This document shows, one piece after another, positions 56,274-64,000 of a stretch of 64,000 bases of DNA. Source of the DNA: Gammaproteobacteria bacterium (GTDB taxonomy: Bacteria; Pseudomonadota; Gammaproteobacteria; Pseudomonadales; Azotimanducaceae); contig VXLL01000028.1 in the NCBI GenBank assembly GCA_009841615.1, forward strand, positions 1-64,000. Direction: 5' to 3'. Each line of letters starts with the position of its first letter. Position 1 is the stretch's first letter. Made by a program: the position numbers and the translations under genes. The notes beneath the pieces were generated by a model. The model saw nothing but the letters and a program-made list of their open reading frames with translations. It had not been told where the DNA came from and made no database searches.

Positions 56274-58304
56274 ATGCCATCCGAACCGGTCTCCTCAATT
56301 CGCGGAGTAGGTTCTGATACCGCCAAAAAACTTGCTCGACTCAATATCAGAACTAAATTAGATTTAGTTCTGCACTTACCACATAGGTACGAGGACCGTA
56401 GCGTTGTAACGCCGTTGAATGAGTTGCGTAGACCCAACGAGCATTACTACGTTCAGGGCGTTGTACAGGAGCTGGTACTGAAGCAAGGCAAGGGGCGTTC
56501 CAACGCGCAAGTCATACTCTCGGACGATAGTGGCGGCGTGCTAACCCTGCGTTTCTTTAACTACCGACCTCGTTGGATTGCTGTTTTTCAGAAAGGCGTG
56601 TGGGTTCGAGCGTACGGTCAACTGTGGGGGGAATATCGACACAAGTCGATGATCCATCCTGATTTCAAAACCTTCAGTTCAGACCCAGGTCCGCCAGAAC
56701 CAGAATTAGTTCCCGTGTATTACACGACCAAGGGATTGACGAGTAAGCACATCCGAGCGTTAATTCAGAAGACAATACAAGAAGTCCATTTGCTCCCAAA
56801 GTTTGCATACTTCGGTATGACCTTGGCCGAAGCAATCCAGCAATGCCATAGCCCAGATGTTACCACAGAGGAAGAGAGCAGAAGGATTCCTCGACGTCGA
56901 ATTGCATTTGATGAATTATTAGCTTACTACTTGTTGCAACAACGTCGTCGATTACAGCACAAAACGTTTTCCACCCGTATTTTGGATCGTAAGACAAGAC
57001 TAATCCGCGACTTCATAGATTCTTTGGGTTTTCAGCTCACTAAATCGCAAGAAAATGCCGCTCGAGAGATCTTAGTCGATATGAATTCGACGCGACCGAT
57101 GCTGAGATTACTCCAGGGCGATGTTGGCTCGGGAAAGACAGTGGTAGCCACGCTATGCATCTTACGTGCTGCCGAAAACGGAGTACAAACAGCATTTATG
57201 GCCCCTACAGAACTACTCGCGGAACAACACTACCAGACACTGTCCCAATGGTTGGATCCTTTAGGAATTAGAGTTGGTTTGGTCACTGGTCGGATGCCAG
57301 CACCAACGCGGCGCGCGAGACAAAAAGCTATCACCTCGGGGGATGATCTCGTAGTAGTCGGAACCCACGCCTTATTTCAAGATTCGATCCACTTCAAGTG
57401 TTTAGGCCTCACAATCATCGACGAACAACAACGGTTTGGTGTCCATCAACGTATGCTGTTACGTGATAAGGGTAACTTACCACATCAACTCATCATGACC
57501 GCGACGCCCATTCCGCGTACATTGGCTCTGTACCTTTTCGCTGATATGGATGTTTCGCGGATCACGGAGTTACCACCCGGACGTCAGTCCATTACGACCA
57601 CGTTGCATAGTGAGAAGCATCGTTCAGAAGTAATCGAAGCAGTTCGCAGACATGTCGAGCGAGGACAACAAGCATATTGGGTGTGCGCGGCTATCGCAGA
57701 GAGCGAGAATGACGAACAAGAGCTCATTGGGACTGAAGATGTGCTAAAAGATCTCGCAAAAAAAATACCGGCGGTTCGAGTCGGTCATGTTCACGGTCAG
57801 ATGAAAGCCCAAGAAAAACATTCAGTAATGAATGAGTTTCGCGACGGAAATATAGATGTGCTCGTCGCAACTACAGTTATTGAAGTGGGAGTAGATGTAC
57901 CCAACGCAACGCTAATCGTTATAGACAACGCCAGCAACATGGGGCTTGCACAACTTCATCAACTACGAGGAAGAGTAGGTCGTGGCGCGGATGCGAGCTT
58001 CTGTATGCTAAATTACTCTAGTCCCTTGTCTGACACTCAGCGTCAAAGGCTATTACATCTGCGGAAAAGCCAAGATGGATTCGAGCTTGCTGATTTAGAC
58101 TTGCAATTACGAGGCTGGGGAGAAGTCTTTGGCACCAAACAATCAGGTACCGAGAACTTTAGAGTGGCTAGTCTAGTAGATGATCGTGACCTGCTTAAAG
58201 AAGTCAAGAAAGTAGGGTCTAAGCTAATCTCAGAGATGCCTGACACAGCGGGAAAGATTATCGAAACTTGGACACCATTAGAAAAAGATTATGCTGCAGT
58301 TTGA
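56274..58304 (+). CDS. recG: ATP-dependent DNA helicase RecG
   Basis: 676 residues. An N-terminal wedge domain (OB fold, about residues 50-150) is followed by superfamily 2 helicase motifs: LLQGDVGSGKTVVA (I), 'IDEQQRFGV' (II, DEQQ variant), 'TATPIPRTLAL' (III), 'ATTVIEVGVDVPNA' (V) and 'QLRGRVGRG' (VI). It remodels stalled forks and Holliday junctions. Last gene of the rpoZ-spoT-ridA-recG operon; a decayed IS3 copy starts 37 bases after its stop. Confidence 0.95.
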   Translation: MPSEPVSSIRGVGSDTAKKLARLNIRTKLDLVLHLPHRYEDRSVVTPLNELRRPNEHYYVQGVVQELVLKQGKGRSNAQVILSDDSGGVLTLRFFNYRPRWIAVFQKGVWVRAYGQLWGEYRHKSMIHPDFKTFSSDPGPPEPELVPVYYTTKGLTSKHIRALIQKTIQEVHLLPKFAYFGMTLAEAIQQCHSPDVTTEEESRRIPRRRIAFDELLAYYLLQQRRRLQHKTFSTRILDRKTRLIRDFIDSLGFQLTKSQENAAREILVDMNSTRPMLRLLQGDVGSGKTVVATLCILRAAENGVQTAFMAPTELLAEQHYQTLSQWLDPLGIRVGLVTGRMPAPTRRARQKAITSGDDLVVVGTHALFQDSIHFKCLGLTIIDEQQRFGVHQRMLLRDKGNLPHQLIMTATPIPRTLALYLFADMDVSRITELPPGRQSITTTLHSEKHRSEVIEAVRRHVERGQQAYWVCAAIAESENDEQELIGTEDVLKDLAKKIPAVRVGHVHGQMKAQEKHSVMNEFRDGNIDVLVATTVIEVGVDVPNATLIVIDNASNMGLAQLHQLRGRVGRGADASFCMLNYSSPLSDTQRQRLLHLRKSQDGFELADLDLQLRGWGEVFGTKQSGTENFRVASLVDDRDLLKEVKKVGSKLISEMPDTAGKIIETWTPLEKDYAAV

Positions 58305-58341
58305 GAAGGTAATTTTGATTTACGCGAGGCTTGAAGTTGCT

Positions 58342-59022
58342 TCAGTTTGAAGGACAGTTCTTTTGGGGATTAGCCGTAAAACCAAGTTCCACCGCATATC
58401 TCCATTCATAAGCTGCCTGAGACTGATGATCCAGAGCTGAATGCACTCGACGTGGATTGTAGAACTCTTCCAGGTAGGTAAAAACCTCCCGGCTAGCTTC
58501 TGCTCGAATGCGAAATCGTTGTCCTGGTTGGCGATCGATCAACTCAGTCTCCAACGTCACGAACGAGCTTTCTGCCACGGCGTTGTCATAGCAATCACCG
58601 ATGGATCTCATGGGTACTTTCATGTTCGCCGCGGTGCAAGTTTGGCGAAACTCCTGCGACTTGTACTAAGAGCCATGATCGGAATGATGAATGACTTGCG
58701 CGGGATGTCGCGTGCGCACCGCCGTCTGCAAGGCTCGAACCATTAACGCCGCGTCCTGCTTCGGGGACACGACCCAACCCACGTGGTGGGAAAAGACATC
58801 TTGAATCTCCGCTAAATAGAGGGTTCCTTCGGAGGTCGGTATGAAGGTCGCATCCGCCACCCACAGTTGATTCGGCCACTCGACGACGACTGATCCGAAC
58901 CCATCGGGCGCGTAACATCGCTTGAATCCACGGGTCGCGGACAGTATGTACCACTGGGCTCCCGTCGCTACACAAAGGGATCCAATCTGTCGCCAACGAT
59001 ACGAAGCACTGAGGACGCGAGG
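58342..59022 (-). pseudogene. IS3-family transposase orfB remnant 1 (nonsense mutation and deletion)
   Basis: One minus-strand frame holds the rve/DDE core: 'WPNQLWVADATFIPTSEG' (first Asp), HHSDHGS (second Asp) and 'CYDNAVAESSF' (Glu). The codon after HSDHGS, normally Gln or Arg, is TAG (58668-58666), and the frame continues after it with YKSQEFRQTC as expected. Compared with remnant 2, about 13 residues before WPNQ are missing or altered. The C-terminal 'FYNPRRVHSALDHQS' end is intact. No orfA is recognisable upstream. Dead copy. Confidence 0.8.
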
Positions 59023-59534
59023 TCATACCCATGGTCGAGCGTTACGTTCCGTTGCCGATCGTTTATTAGCCGTCGTGTGTGCAATGCTGCAAGTTGCCTC
59101 GGTGTCTCTTCAGAATTCGATGCTGAATTTGAAGAGTGTATGAAGAGAGACTTCCCAAAAACACGTGTGTATCTAGGTACTCTAGTAAATGATCTAATTT
59201 CATCAGGCGAGATGATTGCCACTACACCTGTTATCTGGAATGGTAAAGAGTTGTACGGAACATTCACTCGCTCAACTGGTCTGATTAAAGTAAGTGTCGA
59301 TGTTCATGAACGATGACATCCTGATGATGATGATCGACACCGTGGGCTAGGACAGACTGTAATTCACGAGAAAGTTTAAAAGCATGACTGAGATACGGAC
59401 GGCGATATAGACCTGAGTGAAATCACCGTTGAACACGATGCTGAGGTAGTTCTTGAAGAACTGTTTGACACAAGTGTTAATCTTGGAAGCTCTTGTGAGT
59501 TAAATTGGTCGTTACAGGAAGGAGTAATCTATTA
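59023..59534. other. Gene debris between IS3 remnant and secreted protein
   Basis: About 510 bases without an intact gene. Bases 59077-59316 (plus) encode a plausible 3' end of a lost gene (from ATG 59140: 'RDFPKTRVYLGTLVNDLIS', ending VSVDVHER). A second open stretch (about 59393-59520) encodes DTDGDIDLSEI, an EF-hand/dockerin-like loop, but begins right after a stop. Both look like truncated remnants cut by the IS insertion; I cannot assign families. Confidence 0.4.
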
Positions 59535-60710
59535 ATGAGTAAACGTATTTCTATTATTCTGCTTGCGTTGTCAGTGTTCCTGTCGACAAATTACGTACTA
59601 GGGGAGTCAGATTCACTATCGGTGAAACTCGCCGAATTGAATGACTTGGAAGATCATTGCCTTAAAGTGAGTGATCCTCCCGTTTCTGTTGGCAAATCAT
59701 GCTTGGACCGTTTGTCCGATTACTTTGAAAACAAGCCTATTTGGAATAACGCGACGATGATTTTTCACAGAAATAACAAGACTAAAATCGACCACTGGGT
59801 ATTGAATCAACGAGTGCCTTACATGATGTTCACTGATGTTGATCTCATTGGAGACGCCCCGACATGGGGGGACATATTCGATGGAAAAGTCAGTGAGCGA
59901 ATGGCAGCTGTTGCAGATGTGTTGGATATAGAAACATGCGCACAACTGAAGGATCATGGAGAGATACATCCTTTGCTGACGAACAAATGTCAAGCTCGTG
60001 AGCTTTACAAGTATGCTACTTACTTAGATGTCTGTTTGTCTGGGTTCTCGCGGAGTTCCCTGCTTAATGCAAACAATCCGACAACAGGGGTGTCTGTCTA
60101 TGAAACTGCTCGCAAAGGATTGGACAATTCTCAAACGATCGACGAAGCAAACGACAATGATTGGAAGCTTGTGGAGAATTACCTGCACTCCATGTGGATA
60201 ACAGATCAGTGCTCCAATATGCTGGTTTTGCCTTTAGATGACAATCTTGACTTCGTCGACACCATATCAGGAAAAGGTTCATTCGGTGATATGGAAAAAG
60301 CATTGTCAACTGTTCACGACACAGCATTGGCGATATCTGCTCGTGCTGGCGATCCTTGGGCAGTAGTTAGTTTCTACGAGCGAGGGCTTAGCGAGGACGT
60401 TGAATACTGGGAGTCCTTGTACGAGGTCAATCCATTGTTGTTTCATAGATGGATGTCTACAAGTATTGGAAATGTTTGGTTCGATGATGAAGAACAGGTG
60501 CGACATGCTATGAAGGCATACGACATTGAAAAACAGCAAGTACCACAAGCAGTCGAATTGAACCTTGAGCAATATCTCAAGAAGCATCATCTTGACGCTC
60601 TGGTGAACTCGTTGGAAAGAATGGAACCTATCAGAGAGGAAGATCTGGACAGTTCACTGAAATTTCCTTGGAATAGTGAGCAGGATCCATTGAAGTTACT
60701 CCGGCGATAA
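59535..60710 (+). CDS. Secreted protein of unknown function
   Basis: 391 residues from ATG 59535, with GGAAGGAG about 11 bases upstream; an earlier in-frame GTG (59505) is less likely. A clean Sec signal (KRISIILLALSVFLSTNYVLG) is followed by a mostly helical, acidic protein with several Cys (in DHCLKVS, KSCLDRL, ETCAQL, NKCQAR, DVCLSG, DQCSNM), which probably form disulfides. I do not recognise a family. It is an orphan between two IS3 remnants with its own terminator, which suggests acquired DNA. Confidence 0.65.
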   Translation: MSKRISIILLALSVFLSTNYVLGESDSLSVKLAELNDLEDHCLKVSDPPVSVGKSCLDRLSDYFENKPIWNNATMIFHRNNKTKIDHWVLNQRVPYMMFTDVDLIGDAPTWGDIFDGKVSERMAAVADVLDIETCAQLKDHGEIHPLLTNKCQARELYKYATYLDVCLSGFSRSSLLNANNPTTGVSVYETARKGLDNSQTIDEANDNDWKLVENYLHSMWITDQCSNMLVLPLDDNLDFVDTISGKGSFGDMEKALSTVHDTALAISARAGDPWAVVSFYERGLSEDVEYWESLYEVNPLLFHRWMSTSIGNVWFDDEEQVRHAMKAYDIEKQQVPQAVELNLEQYLKKHHLDALVNSLERMEPIREEDLDSSLKFPWNSEQDPLKLLRR

Positions 60711-60741
60711 TAACTTTCTATAAGACGGTAACATAGAGCTT

Positions 60742-60774
60742 AAAGCCCAGTGGGTTCAGGACTGGCTGGGCTTT
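60742..60774 (+). terminator. Rho-independent terminator after the secreted protein
   Basis: AAAGCCCAG and CTGGGCTTT form a 9-bp stem around a 15-base loop, followed by TTGTTCT; the stem sits 31 bases after the stop codon. Confidence 0.75.
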
Positions 60775-60996
60775 TGTTCTAGAAACTTCACAAGACTGAG
60801 AGACACGCGACAAAACGTATAGCCCGAACAATCCTCATTGTCGGAATCGCGGAGAAACTGGTGTATCTGGCCTTACCTGAGGCTAGTGCGAAATGGATCA
60901 GGCTCTTGGTCCATTGAGAATCCTTCAAAAGCGAATTTGTCATTCACTTTGACGGCCGATTTAATCCGTCCAGAGGCTGGAACATCAGACGGTAGA

Positions 60997-61719
60997 TCAA
61001 GAATACAATGAGCATACCAAACTCAAATTTTTCTTCCTGTGGGGAAAGTATGGGAAATTTTCCCATACACGAAATTTATGACACTCCCACTCAAAGATTT
61101 TCAATGCCGCTTTCGACCGCGTCGCGAAGTGCCGCCGACGTTGCTGGTGAATCAACTCCTTCTCGAACGACGCGAAGAAACTCTCGGCCATGGCAACGTC
61201 GTAACAGTTTCCCACGACGCCCATGGACTGTTTGCTATTCGCCGCTTGGCAGACCGCCTGAAATGCCGTTGAGGTATACCGCGAACCGTGATCTGAAATA
61301 TGAATGACACCTCCTTGAGGACTTCGTTCCGAGATCGCTTTTTGCAGTGCTCGAAACATCAACTCGGAACCCTGTCGCTCACTGGTCGACCAGCCCACGA
61401 TCCGGCGCGAAAACACATCTTTAATGACCGCTAAATACAACGTCCCTTCTTGGGTAGGTACATACGTCTCATCCGCCACCCAGATTTGGTTCGGTCGATC
61501 CGCTTGAAATTCCCGTTTGACGAGATCGGTCGCCATCCCCGAGCCGTCCGCGTGCGACGTGTTTAGGCGACCACGTCGAGTACCAGCAGATAATCCCGCG
61601 GACGACATTAAACGTGAAATGCGCTTGAGACTCACCTGATGACCTTGTCTTTGCAAGGCTGCTTTCTCACGACGGATACTCCAAAACGACCATGCGAGTC
61701 CGCAGAGATCTGTTGTGAA
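60997..61719 (-). pseudogene. IS3-family transposase orfB remnant 2 (truncated at both ends)
   Basis: Open frame with helix-turn-helix-like 'QRQGHQVSLKRISRLMSSAGL' (RQGHQVSLKRISRLM), then the DDE core: 'DRPNQIWVADETYVPT', HISDHGSRYTS and 'NCYDVAMAESFFASFEKEL'. After residue about 190 the sequence departs from the family (ECHKFRVWENFPYFP instead of the YN-x-x-R-x-HSALG end), at a palindrome at 61048-61068. No orfA frame is intact. It is clearly related to remnant 1 but diverged, so the two derive from related elements. Confidence 0.8.
61048..61068. repeat. Perfect palindrome at the broken end of IS3 remnant 2
   Basis: GTATGGGAAA-T-TTTCCCATAC, ten paired bases around a single T. It falls where the transposase frame stops matching its family, so it may mark an insertion or deletion junction, or be an operator of the lost sequence. 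Confidence 0.7.
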
Positions 61720-61942
61720 TCAGCGGCCGCTCATATCGTCGAGCATTAGGTTCCGTCGCTGATCGCTTACGGGCTGTCACTTGCGCAACACAGAAACAGG
61801 CAAGCGAAACCAGCACACATAGACTGATGAACTGTCTTGCACTCCGAGAAGCGGGAAGAATCCAATAGTTTGAAGAGAAGCTCCGAAAAGATTGATAAAA
61901 CTCAAAACAGCGCAAATCGGTGGATTGTACTGTGCTTGACGA

Positions 61943-62107
61943 TTAGACCTCAATCATTTCAAAATCGTCCTTGCCCACGCCACATTCTGGACAACAAAAC
62001 TCGCTAGGCACATCAGTCCAGGAAGTACCGGGAAGTATCCCTTCTTCCTCAAATCCGAGGGCTTCGTCATAAATCCACCCGCATACTATGCATTGCCATT
62101 TTCGCAT
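61943..62107 (-). CDS. rubA: Rubredoxin
   Basis: 54 residues. Two CxxC pairs bind one iron: WQCIVCGW (Cys6, Cys9) and CPECG (Cys39, Cys42). 'IYDEALG', 'LPGTSWTDVP' and the C-terminal KDDFEMIEV are standard. A one-electron carrier. Divergent from ubiA, an arrangement close to that of pseudomonads, where rubredoxin lies next to ubiC-ubiA. Too short for many ORF cut-offs. Confidence 0.95.
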   Translation of the reverse strand: MRKWQCIVCGWIYDEALGFEEEGILPGTSWTDVPSEFCCPECGVGKDDFEMIEV

Positions 62108-62192
62108 GAACTAGTGATTGAACTTGAAAGTTATGTATTAACGTGCACAAAATGATACACTTCAAGGTGTACTTCTATCGAGAAATGAACAC

Positions 62193-63059
62193 ATGAATGA
62201 ACCGTTTAGAGCGTATTGGGAACTCATGCGTCTTGATCGACCCATCGGTACATTTTTACTACTGTGGCCTACCTTAACCGCGTTGTGGCTTGCCTACAGT
62301 GGTTTTCCGAATCTACGAATGTGCGCAATTTTCATCGTCGGTACGTTCATCGCGCGCGCGATGGGCTGCGTTATGAACGATGTCTTGGATCGCGAGTTTG
62401 ATCAACACGTTGCAAGGACCAAAAACCGCCCGCTAGCCGACGGCAGATTAACCGTAATTCAAGCGTTGATCTGCATGGCAGTTTTGATTGCTTTAGGCGG
62501 CTTACTCATACTCTTTCTCAATGATCTGACGAAGTTTCTAGCCCTACTTGCTATACCACTTGCATGTGCTTATCCTCTGATGAAACGCGTCTTCCCGGTA
62601 CCTCAAGTAGTACTCGGTTTCGTGTTTAGTTGGGGTATCCTCATGGCAAGCACTGCCGTCGTCAGCCATGTTACCGCTGAAATCTGGTTGCTATTTTTAT
62701 TGAGTGTATTGTGGATTGTTGCGTATGACACTCAATACGCAATGGTCGACCGCGACGACGACCTAAAGCTCGGATTGAAATCCTCCGCTATCTTTTTTGG
62801 AAAGTTCGACATATTGGCCGTAGTTGTACTGGACATCGCGGTAGTGATGCTCGCGGTTCTAATTGGGCAGGTCGCGGGATTTCGATGGCTTTATTGGGTC
62901 GGGGTCTTAATAGCAAGCGGACTCTTTGTATATCAGTGGGTTTTGATTTTCGGCCGAGATAGAGAGAAAATTTTCCTCGCTTTTAAAAATAACGCGTGGG
63001 TAGGTTTCGTGCTCTTCCTTGGTGTAGTTTCCGAGTATCCTCCCAATATCCACTTCTAA
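62193..63059 (+). CDS. ubiA: 4-hydroxybenzoate octaprenyltransferase
   Basis: 288 residues, eight or nine spans. First aspartate motif NDVLDREFDQHVARTKNRP (N/D-x-x-x-D) and second YDTQYAMVDRDDD. 'DRPIGTFLLLWPTLTALWLA' (DRPIGTFLLLWPT) begins the protein. It prenylates 4-hydroxybenzoate in ubiquinone synthesis. ubiC is not adjacent. Confidence 0.94.
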   Translation: MNEPFRAYWELMRLDRPIGTFLLLWPTLTALWLAYSGFPNLRMCAIFIVGTFIARAMGCVMNDVLDREFDQHVARTKNRPLADGRLTVIQALICMAVLIALGGLLILFLNDLTKFLALLAIPLACAYPLMKRVFPVPQVVLGFVFSWGILMASTAVVSHVTAEIWLLFLLSVLWIVAYDTQYAMVDRDDDLKLGLKSSAIFFGKFDILAVVVLDIAVVMLAVLIGQVAGFRWLYWVGVLIASGLFVYQWVLIFGRDREKIFLAFKNNAWVGFVLFLGVVSEYPPNIHF

Positions 63060-63085
63060 TAGTCTAGTGTGCTAGCCGTCAACTG

Positions 63086-63562
63086 ATGGAGAAGTCGTTG
63101 GAGTTTCTTGGTCGATGCGTATCGTGGTTAGTGTATGCGATGGCTGGTCTCACCGTACTAGTAGTCATAATGCGATACGTCTTCGAAATAGGTACGGTAT
63201 TCCCTCAGGAACTCGTCGCCTACATGCATGCGCTTGTGTTCATGTTTGGGCTCTCCTACACTCTGAAACATGACGCTCACGTACGAGTAGATTTGCTCTA
63301 CAGCCGCTTAGACGAAGAGAAACGAGCGCTCATCAATTTTCTAGGACACCTCGTCTTCTTGATACCCGTAGCCTGTACGATCGGCATCGGAAGCCTCGAC
63401 TACGTCATAGATTCGTGGCGAATATTGGAACGTTCCGCAGAAGTCCGAGGTATTCCAGCAGTTTACTTGCTGAAGACGGTAATTCCTGTATCAGCGTTGC
63501 TCTTGGTTCTGCAATCTCTGCTCGACCTCCGCCGATACTTCAAAGAGATCAGGGGTACTTAG
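63086..63562 (+). CDS. dctQ: TRAP transporter small permease (DctQ)
   Basis: 158 residues, four spans. The family's motif is 'AYMHALVFMFGLSYTLKHDAHVRVDLLY', where HVRVDL is the hallmark. Followed one base after its stop by the large permease gene. The solute receptor dctP is not in view and may lie further downstream or elsewhere. Confidence 0.9.
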   Translation: MEKSLEFLGRCVSWLVYAMAGLTVLVVIMRYVFEIGTVFPQELVAYMHALVFMFGLSYTLKHDAHVRVDLLYSRLDEEKRALINFLGHLVFLIPVACTIGIGSLDYVIDSWRILERSAEVRGIPAVYLLKTVIPVSALLLVLQSLLDLRRYFKEIRGT

Positions 63563-63563
63563 T

Positions 63564-64000
63564 GTGGAACTGATCCCTCTCGTGATGTTCGTCGTCGTGT
63601 TCGCGTTCTTACTTTCCGGATATCCAGTCGCCTTGGTGCTCGCAGGAGTGTCCTTACTCTTTGCGTTTGGTGGGATAGCGTTCGGTGTGTTCCTACCGGG
63701 CGATCTCGGTTTCTTACCAAATCGAATGTTTGGAACCATGACGAATGAAGTGTTGATCGCGGTTCCGCTCTTCATCTTGATGGGAGTCACACTGGAAAAG
63801 ACCAACATCGCGCGCGATCTTCTTCAGACGATGTCGCGATTGGTTGGAAATCTTCCCGGCGGCCTAGGGTTAGCGGTTGTGCTCGTGGGCATGTTAATGG
63901 CTGCTAGTACCGGGATCGTTGGAGCAACCGTGGTTACATTGGCCTTACTGGCGCTGCCATTGATGATTCAGCAAGGGTATAACCACGGTCTGGCAACGGG
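63564..64000 (+). CDS. dctM: TRAP transporter large permease (DctM), 5' part
   Basis: GTG 63564 opens a frame that runs off the window (145 codons visible). 'VVFAFLLSGYPVALVLAG', 'AVPLFILMGVTLEKTNIARDL' and 'GGLGLAVVLVGMLMAASTGIVGATVVT' are typical of DctM N-terminal helices. It forms the sodium-driven transport core with DctQ. Substrate unknown, usually organic acids. Confidence 0.9.
   Translation, partial: MELIPLVMFVVVFAFLLSGYPVALVLAGVSLLFAFGGIAFGVFLPGDLGFLPNRMFGTMTNEVLIAVPLFILMGVTLEKTNIARDLLQTMSRLVGNLPGGLGLAVVLVGMLMAASTGIVGATVVTLALLALPLMIQQGYNHGLAT

Noticed and set aside
58595-59032. 145-residue minus-strand open frame
   Set aside because: It is a shadow of the IS3 transposase frame, which carries the DDE motifs in a different register.
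61667-61915. 82-residue minus-strand frame upstream of IS3 remnant 2
   Set aside because: The hydrophobic stretch is a shadow; the transposase frame passes through the same DNA in another register up to 61719.

Overview
The window is a chromosomal segment of a gammaproteobacterium. Two housekeeping neighbourhoods point there: yqgE-ruvX-yggS-proC-yggT-rdgB-hemW (5.9-10.8 kb) and rpoZ-spoT-ridA-recG (53.4-58.3 kb). waaA, ubiA, a sigma-32 gene, a large TonB-dependent receptor and several outer-membrane barrels confirm a Gram-negative cell envelope. A free-living, probably marine, deep-branching lineage (Woeseiales/Arenicellales-like) is a guess from gene style, not something the sequence proves. 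No rRNA, tRNA or CRISPR array was seen.

Layout. 0-5.6 kb (minus): a lipoprotein-like Ig-repeat protein, an outer-membrane barrel and an MdlA/MdlB-type heterodimeric ABC exporter. 5.9-10.8 kb (plus): the tightly packed housekeeping operon. 10.9-18 kb: methylmalonate-semialdehyde dehydrogenase, a HEPN-domain protein, another barrel, a golvesin-like fragment and two tandem secreted leucine-rich-repeat proteins. 18-20.5 kb: a DUF4143 ATPase lacking a normal start codon, then a TnpB element bounded by 19-bp inverted repeats and a 9-bp target duplication. 20.5-22.2 kb: trmB and rpoH, the latter under a consensus CIRCE operator. 22.4-26.1 kb: a small membrane protein, an ammonium transporter and a class III aminotransferase. 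26.2-35.9 kb: thiamine synthesis genes thiD-thiE-tenI and thiC-thiO-thiS-thiG, with a binding protein, a Cache/HAMP membrane protein and an OFA-type MFS transporter between them.

36-46 kb: a SelW-like selenoprotein with an in-frame UGA, a Ser/Thr kinase, and divergent from the kinase a four-gene operon (MotA/ExbB-like channel, two single-span partner proteins, a membrane-anchored double FGE-sulfatase-fold protein), followed by a 1081-residue TonB-dependent receptor. 46-53 kb: rtcB, an S9 peptidase, Hsp20, waaA and a TolC-family protein. 53.4-58.3 kb: rpoZ-spoT-ridA-recG; the SpoT synthetase domain looks catalytically dead. 58.3-61.9 kb: a decayed accessory patch with two related IS3 orfB remnants around a secreted orphan protein. 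61.9-64 kb: rubredoxin, ubiA and the start of a TRAP transporter (dctQ, truncated dctM).

Best candidates for something undescribed: (1) the TIR/TSD-bounded TnpB element inserted where the stop codons of two convergent genes overlapped, so that the target duplication gave each gene its own stop; (2) the kinase plus ExbB/ExbD-like plus FGE-fold operon, which resembles an energised inner-membrane motor with two unlike B-type subunits; (3) the overlooked selenoprotein; (4) HrcA/CIRCE control of rpoH.
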